Shown: positions 31,080 to 36,323 of the stretch, in pieces
Layout: the number at the start of each line of letters is the position of its first letter
Numbering within the stretch: the stretch's first letter is position 1
From: Prolixibacteraceae bacterium
GTDB taxonomy: Bacteria; Bacteroidota; Bacteroidia; Bacteroidales; Prolixibacteraceae
Assembly: GCA_003516705.1 (NCBI GenBank)
Contig: DPCJ01000105.1
Span: 20,068-56,390, forward strand
DNA length: 36,323 nucleotides
Direction: 5' to 3'
Made by a program: the position numbers and the translations under genes
Notes under the pieces: generated by a model
Told to the model about the DNA's origin: nothing
What the model saw: only the letters and a program-made list of their open reading frames with translations
Databases searched by the model: none

Positions 31080-33376
31080 TACTCCTCACTCATCGAATAC
31101 GGCCAGCTTTCTTTGCCACTTCCGCGGGTTTTATCCGGCTGATTTGCCATGGTAAAACCCAGAGTTCCGCCTTTTAAAAGGTCTTCATGCGTAATGAAAT
31201 TTTTATCCCACGATTTTCCGTTCAAACTGATTCCGGAAACATAGAAATTCTCTTTTGAGTTGTTGGTTACATCAATTACAAACTGATTTCCGTTTTCGAG
31301 CTGCAATGTTATTTTGCTGAAAAGCGGCGTACCAAAAACATATTCTCCGCTGCCGGGGCAAACCGGGTAAAATCCCATCGCACTGAAAACATACCAGGCT
31401 GAAGTTTGTCCGTTGTCTTCGTCGCCGCAATACCCGTCGGCCTGCGGAGTGTACAGTTTTGTCAGCACTTCGCGCACGTGTTTTTGTGTTTTCCACGGCT
31501 GGCTTGTGTAATTGTACAGGTAAATCATGTGCTGAATGGGCTGGTTGCCGTGCGCGTAATTTCCCATTGCTGAAATCTGCATTTCACGAATCTCGTGGAT
31601 GGTTCCGCCATAATAGGAATCGTCAAAAATGGGTGGAACCACAAACACCGAATCGAGCATGGCCACAAAACTCTCGTCGCCGCCCATCAGTTGTTTCAGT
31701 CCTTCAATATCCTGAAAAACGCTCCAGGTGTAGTGCCAGCTGTTTCCTTCGGTAAACGCGTCGCCCCATTTGTACGGACTGAATGGCGACTGAAAAGTGC
31801 CGTCTTCGTTTTTGCCACGCATCAGTTTTGATTCCGGATCGAACACATTCCGGTAGTTTTGCGCCCGTTTTTTAAACAGGTCGATTTCTTCCTGCGGACG
31901 TTTCAATTCTTCGGCCAGTTTCCAGATGCAATAATCGGCATAAGCATATTCAAGCGTGCGGGCTGTGTTTTCGTTGATACCCACATTGTAAGGAATGTAA
32001 CCCAGTTTGTTGTAATAATCGGCGCCAAAACGGCCCACCGATGTTACCTGTTCATTCCAGCTTTCCGTATTTTTCAGCATGGCCTGGTACAAAGTTTCGA
32101 TATCAAAACCACGGATGCCTTTTAAGTAAGAATCAGCAATAAGAGATGCTGAATTCGAGCCAATCATACAGCCACGGTGACCGGGACTGGCCCACTCGGG
32201 CAGCCAGCCGCTTTCTTTGTAAGTATTGGCAAGGCCTTCCATAATCTGGGCGTTCAGCTCGGGGTACATCAGTGTAAAAAACGGGAACACCGCGCGGAAA
32301 GTATCCCAGAAACCGTTGTCCGTAAAAAGGTAGCCTGGCAAAACTTCGCCGTTGTATGGACTGTAATGCACCACTTCATTTTTGGCGTTTATCTCGAAAA
32401 ACTTGCGCGGGAAAAGCAAAACGCGGTATAAACTCGAATAGAACGTGCGCTGCTGTTCGTCGGTTCCGCCTTCGATTTTTATTTTCGAAAGCTCTTTTTC
32501 CCAGATGGCTTCACCTTCGGCACAAACTTCATCAAACTTTTTGTCGCCGATTTCGCGGGTAAGATTGAGTTGCGCCTGTTCGGGACTGATAAACGAGGAA
32601 GCCACTTTTACATGTACTTTCTCGCCTTTTTTTGTTTTAAACCCGATAACGGCACCCGTGTGAAATCCGGTTGATTCTTTTGCATCACCAAGCTTTTCTT
32701 CTTTCCAGGTTTTGGTGATTTCGAAATTCTTGTCGAATTCTGACACAAAATAGTTTTTAAAATTGGCCGGAACGCCGCCGTGGTTGTTCTGGCAGTAGCC
32801 AATTATTTTACGCTCTTCAGGAATGATTTTTACAGATGAACCGCCATTGAAAGCATCGAGTAACAGGTACGAACTGTCGCTTTCAGGAAAGGTAAACCTG
32901 AAAATAGCTGCCCTTTCAGTGGGTGTTACTTCGGCGGTAACATCATAATCGGCCAGATAAACGCTGTAATAGTGCGGTTTGGCAATTTCAGCCTTGTGCG
33001 AAAACCATGAAGCGCGTTCGTCTTCACCAATTTTCAGTTTGCCTGTAACCGGCATAAACGAAAAAGCTGCGTAGTCGTTTATCCACGGACTGGGCTGGTG
33101 GGTTTGTTTGATGCCTCGGATTTTTGTGTCGTCGTACATGTAGCCCCAGCCGTTGCCCATTTTGCCGGTTTGTGGTGTCCAGAAATTCATTCCCCACGGA
33201 CGTGCAATGGCAGGGTAGGTATTTCCGTTCGACAATGAATAATCTGAATCGGTTCCCATCAGCGGGTTGACGAGGTTGGTTAATTTTTCGGTTTGATTCG
33301 TCTTTGTTTGTTGTTGTGTTGCGGTTTGACAACCAACGATTAATAAAATAGTAAAAACAATTGCGATAATTTTCAT
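31079..33376 (-). CDS. GH92 family alpha-mannosidase lipoprotein (divergent active-site motif)
   Basis: A 765-residue lipoprotein. MKIIAIVFTILLIVGC has lipobox I-V-G-C with Cys16; the ATG at 33376 is chosen for this signal, and an upstream in-frame start 39 bases earlier adds a charged extension. GH92 features include 'NLVNPLMGTDSDYSLSNGNT', 'YPAIARPWGMNFWTPQTG', 'TDNGFWDTFRAVFPFFTLMY', 'YKWGDAFTEGNSWHYTWSVF' and 'GYCGDEDNGQTSAWYVFSAM'. GH92 enzymes are calcium-dependent exo-alpha-mannosidases of N-glycans and mannans. The usual 'HGNEPSHH' is HGNQPIQH here (Gln612) and GNED...GQMSAW is GDEDNGQTSAW, so specificity may differ from its neighbour. It is the second of two tandem GH92 genes. Confidence 0.9.
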   Translation of the reverse strand: MKIIAIVFTILLIVGCQTATQQQTKTNQTEKLTNLVNPLMGTDSDYSLSNGNTYPAIARPWGMNFWTPQTGKMGNGWGYMYDDTKIRGIKQTHQPSPWINDYAAFSFMPVTGKLKIGEDERASWFSHKAEIAKPHYYSVYLADYDVTAEVTPTERAAIFRFTFPESDSSYLLLDAFNGGSSVKIIPEERKIIGYCQNNHGGVPANFKNYFVSEFDKNFEITKTWKEEKLGDAKESTGFHTGAVIGFKTKKGEKVHVKVASSFISPEQAQLNLTREIGDKKFDEVCAEGEAIWEKELSKIKIEGGTDEQQRTFYSSLYRVLLFPRKFFEINAKNEVVHYSPYNGEVLPGYLFTDNGFWDTFRAVFPFFTLMYPELNAQIMEGLANTYKESGWLPEWASPGHRGCMIGSNSASLIADSYLKGIRGFDIETLYQAMLKNTESWNEQVTSVGRFGADYYNKLGYIPYNVGINENTARTLEYAYADYCIWKLAEELKRPQEEIDLFKKRAQNYRNVFDPESKLMRGKNEDGTFQSPFSPYKWGDAFTEGNSWHYTWSVFQDIEGLKQLMGGDESFVAMLDSVFVVPPIFDDSYYGGTIHEIREMQISAMGNYAHGNQPIQHMIYLYNYTSQPWKTQKHVREVLTKLYTPQADGYCGDEDNGQTSAWYVFSAMGFYPVCPGSGEYVFGTPLFSKITLQLENGNQFVIDVTNNSKENFYVSGISLNGKSWDKNFITHEDLLKGGTLGFTMANQPDKTRGSGKESWPYSMSEE

Positions 33377-33393
33377 ATTCTGTTTTTTTTTTA

Positions 33394-33452
33394 ACCACAT
33401 AGGCACATAGAACACATAAGGATTTCTATTGTGCCCTATGTGTCTATGTGGT
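33394..33452. repeat. Long-armed inverted repeat between the two GH92 genes
   Basis: ACCACATAGGCACATAG (33394-33410) pairs with CTATGTGTCTATGTGGT (33436-33452) with one G-T pair, around a 25-base loop. Repeated CACATAG units make up the arms. It fills most of the 85-bp gap between the two genes and there is no T run on the minus strand directly after it other than the poly-T on the opposite strand at 33383-33392. Confidence 0.7.
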
Positions 33453-33461
33453 ATTTAAGAT

Positions 33462-35699
33462 TTAATAAACCATCGATTTTGGCCGGTCTTCCAAAGAGGC
33501 GCCAAATGTTGTATTGGGTTGGTTCCCCATTACAAATTTCAGCGTTCCACCGGCTAAAATATCTTTGTGTGTGATAAACGATTTTGTGTATGGATTGCCG
33601 TTCAGTTCAGCCGATTGGATGTACATATTTTCAGCGCTGTTGTTTTCGGCAACAATACTGAAAGTTTTTCCTTCGGGTAAACCAATTTCAGCTTTATCAA
33701 AAACCGGGCTTCCAAAAACATAAGCTCCGGCTGCAGGGTTTACCGGGTAAATTCCCATCGAAGATAAAACATACCAGGCCGACATTTGTCCGCAATCTTC
33801 GTTGCCACACAAACCGTCGTTTTGGTCGGTGTACATGGTTTTGCAGATTTCGCGCACCAGTGCTGCCGATTTCCATTGCTGGCCTGCAAAAGCGTACATA
33901 TAAGTTGTATGATGACTCGGTTCATTGCCGTGTGCATATTGTCCAATCAAACCTGAAATATCAGAAGATGCTCCTTCAATTTGTTCTGAAGAAATGGAGA
34001 AAAGACTGTCTAACTTGGTTGTAAAAGCTTCTTCACCACCCAGCAATTCAATCAGCCCTTCCGGATTTTGCGGAACCAGCCACAAATATTGCCAGGCGTT
34101 TCCTTCGCAATAATCATCGGCATTGTGTTGCGAGGCAATCGGGCTAAAAGGAGAACGCCAGCTTCCGTCGGCCATTTTTCCACGCATAAAGCGGGTTTGC
34201 GGGTCAAAGTAATTTTCGTAATATTTTGCCCGTTTCGCAAAATAATCAGCGTCTTCGGTTTTTCCCAGAGCCGTTGCCATGGCTGCAATGCACCAGTCGT
34301 CGATGGCATATTCCATGGCGCGGGCTACCGATTCAACCTGCGAATCGGCCGGAATGAAACCCTGCGATTTTACATAGTCAACCCCGCGGAAATCGCTCAT
34401 GGCCGAGGCTTTCATCGCTTCAAAAGCTTTTTCTGCGTCAAATCCGCGGAATCCTTTGAGGTAGGCATCGGCAATTACGGGAATGGCGTGGTAACCCACC
34501 ATGCAATTGGTTTCGTTGCCGTGCAGGTGCCACACCGGCAGTTTCCCCTGTTGGTCGTATATAGCCAGCATGGTATTTACAAAGTCGTTGATGCGGTTGG
34601 GCTGAACCAGCGTGTAAAGCGGGTGAGCCGCGCGATAAGTATCCCACAGCGAAAAAGTGGTGTAAGTCTGGTAACCTGGATTCTGGTGTACTTGTTTGTC
34701 GGCGCCGCGGTAATCACCGTTTGCATCGTTAAACAGCGACGGCGCAATCATGGTGTGATACAGCGCCGTGTAAAAAATTTTCTTGTCCGACAGGTTATTA
34801 GTTTCAATTTTTATTTTTCCCAGTTCAGTATTCCATAGGTTTTGGGCGGCAGTTTTTACACCATCGAAATTCCATTCACCCAGTTCCTTGCCGGTTTCAG
34901 CCAAAAGGTTGTTTTTTGCCCCTTCGGCACCTGTTGCTGAAATGGCTGTTTTTGCCAGCAATTCGCCATTACTATCAAAGCCAATCAGCACAGTTAAAAT
35001 GCCTTCTCCGTCGTTTGCATTCAATACTTCAAAACTTTTTATCTCTTTCGAGAATTGGGTATAAAAAAATATTTTCTGGTCTTCGGCCCAGCCTTTTGAA
35101 AACCTGTAACCCTGAATGGTGTTTTTGTCAACCTGTTCAACAGAACCATAGGTAACTTTGTCCCAGCCGGTGCCATATTTCAGTTCGACTACGATTTTTG
35201 AATCCCCGGTATTATTGTATTTGTAGCGGTGAAAACCCATACGGTTGGTTGCAGTAAGTTCTGCATCAATGTTATAACGGTCGATGTGAAGCGAATAGTA
35301 ACCGGCCTGAGCAATCTCTTTTTCATGCGAATATTTCGATTTCCAGGGGTAGGGGATGGAATCGGCACCGGGTTTGAAATCATCGGTAACCGGCATAAAA
35401 ACCACATCGCCCAAATCGCCGATTCCGGTTCCGCTCAAACGTGTGTGGGCAAAACCAATCAGTACAGAATCGGAATAATGATAACCCGAACACCAGTCCC
35501 AGCCTTGTGTTTCGTTATTTGGGCCAAGCTGAACCGCACCAAACGGAACGCTGGCACCCACAAAAACGTGGCCGTGGTAACCACTTCCAATCAGAGGGTC
35601 AACAAACTGTGTGTAATCGGTTGTTGTGGTTTGATTTTGTTTCTGGCACGAAAACAAAATCAAAGAAAACAGGAGAAAAAAAGGAAAAACAGATTTCAT
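33462..35699 (-). CDS. GH92 family alpha-mannosidase lipoprotein
   Basis: A 745-residue lipoprotein with signal peptide MKSVFPFFLLFSLILFSC (lipobox L-F-S-C, Cys18). GH92 motifs are canonical: 'FVDPLIGSGYHGHVFVGASV', 'PFGAVQLGPNNETQGWDWCS', 'TTFSLWDTYRAAHPLYTLVQ', 'YCEGNAWQYLWLVPQNPEGL', 'YAHGNEPSHHTTYMYAF' (Glu593) and 'LCGNEDCGQMSAWYVLSSMG'. It should remove terminal alpha-mannose with calcium at or outside the outer membrane. The 745-residue length is normal. It is upstream of the second GH92 gene in the same direction, with an inverted repeat in the 85-bp gap. No SusC/SusD or sulfatase is in view. Confidence 0.93.
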   Translation of the reverse strand: MKSVFPFFLLFSLILFSCQKQNQTTTTDYTQFVDPLIGSGYHGHVFVGASVPFGAVQLGPNNETQGWDWCSGYHYSDSVLIGFAHTRLSGTGIGDLGDVVFMPVTDDFKPGADSIPYPWKSKYSHEKEIAQAGYYSLHIDRYNIDAELTATNRMGFHRYKYNNTGDSKIVVELKYGTGWDKVTYGSVEQVDKNTIQGYRFSKGWAEDQKIFFYTQFSKEIKSFEVLNANDGEGILTVLIGFDSNGELLAKTAISATGAEGAKNNLLAETGKELGEWNFDGVKTAAQNLWNTELGKIKIETNNLSDKKIFYTALYHTMIAPSLFNDANGDYRGADKQVHQNPGYQTYTTFSLWDTYRAAHPLYTLVQPNRINDFVNTMLAIYDQQGKLPVWHLHGNETNCMVGYHAIPVIADAYLKGFRGFDAEKAFEAMKASAMSDFRGVDYVKSQGFIPADSQVESVARAMEYAIDDWCIAAMATALGKTEDADYFAKRAKYYENYFDPQTRFMRGKMADGSWRSPFSPIASQHNADDYCEGNAWQYLWLVPQNPEGLIELLGGEEAFTTKLDSLFSISSEQIEGASSDISGLIGQYAHGNEPSHHTTYMYAFAGQQWKSAALVREICKTMYTDQNDGLCGNEDCGQMSAWYVLSSMGIYPVNPAAGAYVFGSPVFDKAEIGLPEGKTFSIVAENNSAENMYIQSAELNGNPYTKSFITHKDILAGGTLKFVMGNQPNTTFGASLEDRPKSMVY

Positions 35700-35753
35700 A
35701 GTTAAAGGTGATTTTAAAATTAAAATATCAGGAATTTAAAATAATGGCAAATG

Positions 35754-35905
35754 TGGCTAAAGCCAATTGAAATCGCAAATTCGTTTGCCCGTCAGCTGAA
35801 GCAGACGGAAATAGAACTGAAATTATTTTTAGAGTATGATTCTTTTTTGCCGTTCACTTCAGTGAACGGATTTGTGAAATGTAACAGGAAAAAGGGTTTT
35901 AACCC
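35754..35905. repeat. Cluster of four REP-like short palindromes
   Basis: TGGCT-AA-AGCCA (35754-35765); CCGTC-A-GC-TGAA-GC-A-GACGG (35789-35808, one A-A mismatch); CCGTTCACT-TC-AGTGAACGG (35850-35869); GGGTT-TT-AACCC (35894-35905). They are spaced 20-45 bases apart with AT-rich sequence between. Confidence 0.7.
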
Positions 35906-35955
35906 CATTCTGATTTTTTTGTCATAATTATTAATCGCCCGATTCATATAAATTA

Positions 35956-35991
35956 TTCAGGCTGAAACTCAATGAAAAGCTTCAGCCTGAA
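35956..35991 (-). terminator. Hairpin after the DUF1080 gene, possible terminator
   Basis: TTCAGGCTGAA (35956-35966) and TTCAGCCTGAA (35981-35991) form a perfect 11-bp stem with a 14-base loop, 25 bp past the stop. The minus-strand tail is AT-rich but without a strong T run. Confidence 0.5.
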
Positions 35992-36015
35992 ACTACTGAT
36001 AATAGATTTATCTGG

Positions 36016-36323
36016 CTATAATTCCCTGATTTTAATATTGCGGAACCAAACCGGGTATCCGTGGTCCTGCAAACCGATGTAACCGTCTTTGGCAATTCCT
36101 TCAGTCCAGCCGGGGAACGATTTGAATTTGCTGTTTTGCACCATTGTATCCCATTCAGGAGTCCAGTGAGTATATTTTACCACTTCGGTTCCATTCATAG
36201 AAATAGTAGCAACGCCATCTTTAACTTTAATCATGCAGGTGTTCCATTCTCCGGCAGGATTCACGGTTTTCGGGTCGGCAGCAATAATATCATACAGTGA
36301 GCCGGCCAGGTGACTGTCAATTT
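36016..36323 (-). CDS. DUF1080 (3-keto-disaccharide hydrolase-like) protein, C-terminal part
   Basis: The frame runs off the right edge, so the N-terminus is missing; 102 residues are visible. From the edge it reads 'SHLAGSLYDIIAADPKTVNP', then 'AGEWNTCMIKVKDGVATISM', 'NGTEVVKYTHWTPEWDTM', 'FKSFPGWTEGIAKDGYIGLQ' and 'DHGYPVWFRNIKIREL'. The 'G-x-L-Y-D', 'P-x-G-E-W-N' and closing 'G-x-I-G-L-Q-D-H-G-x-x-V-W-F-R-N-I-K-I' phrases are the PF06439 concanavalin-like signature; members hydrolyse 3-keto-glucosides or bind glycans. The GTG at 36264 is internal and not the start. Confidence 0.88.
   Translation of the reverse strand, partial: IDSHLAGSLYDIIAADPKTVNPAGEWNTCMIKVKDGVATISMNGTEVVKYTHWTPEWDTMVQNSKFKSFPGWTEGIAKDGYIGLQDHGYPVWFRNIKIREL

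Larger units (their letters stand above)
35700..36015. other. Intergenic stretch rich in short hairpins
   Basis: No gene is supported in these 316 bp. The content is a cluster of four short palindromes (35754-35905) and a terminator-like hairpin (35956-35991). Confidence 0.6.

Noticed and set aside
34068..34838. 256-residue plus-strand ORF
   Set aside because: Antisense to a canonical GH92 gene and without recognisable motifs.
31079..36323. Complete polysaccharide utilisation locus
   Set aside because: Glycan enzymes are present but no SusC/SusD pair or PUL regulator is visible in the window.

Overview
The window looks like chromosome of a Bacteroidota bacterium, probably a Marinilabiliales/Prolixibacteraceae-type polysaccharide degrader. 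The support is: Bacteroidota -7 promoter boxes (TAnnTTTG) at several starts, LytTR two-component systems, the short archaeal/eukaryote-type prolyl-tRNA synthetase, FadL- and Omp85-type outer membrane proteins, many lipoproteins, and GH92 and DUF1080 glycan enzymes. The genus is inference. I saw no tRNA, rRNA, CRISPR array, prophage or insertion sequence.

Layout. 1-144: tail of a GH5-like cellulase. 208-2801: Omp85-type barrel and EstB-like serine hydrolase lipoprotein, closed by a strong terminator. 2961-5281: lipoprotein, LytS-type kinase and LytTR regulator in a tight operon. 5319-9159 (minus): CPA2-type cation/proton antiporter and a second kinase/regulator pair whose regulator starts at TTG inside the kinase gene. 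9236-14567 (minus): barrel-like protein of unknown role, DUF819 membrane protein, FadL-family porin, and a lipoprotein with a Tyr-Gly-Trp heptad repeat and a Ser/Gly tail. 14665-20163 (plus): proS, a conserved unknown, pepT, a toxin-antitoxin pair with a broken toxin, and tilS. 20231-25700: VOC protein (minus), then a pirin/acetyltransferase/flavin oxidoreductase operon, a secreted beta-helix protein and a six-helix voltage-gated K+ channel. 25938-29850: AAA/DUF4143 ATPase flanked by diverged direct repeats, the divergent qorR/qorB redox pair with a palindromic control region, and a small secreted protein. 29950-36323 (minus): a formylglycine-generating-enzyme-fold protein lacking the catalytic cysteines, two tandem GH92 alpha-mannosidase lipoproteins, and the tail of a DUF1080 enzyme.

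How genes fit together. The right end resembles part of a mannoside/glycan utilisation locus, although no SusC/SusD pair is in view. qorR/qorB and perhaps the pirin operon point to quinone/electrophile handling. The two LytTR systems face each other around the antiporter.

I found no obviously new multi-gene system. The most unusual signals are a RelE-like toxin cut by two tandem in-frame stops with its conserved tail still readable up to the tilS start; two neighbouring hairpins with compensatory base-pair changes upstream of the FGE-like gene; clusters of short REP-like hairpins; the repeat-flanked ATPase; a seven-arginine S4 segment; and the unrecognised genes at 9236-9931 and 13095-14567.
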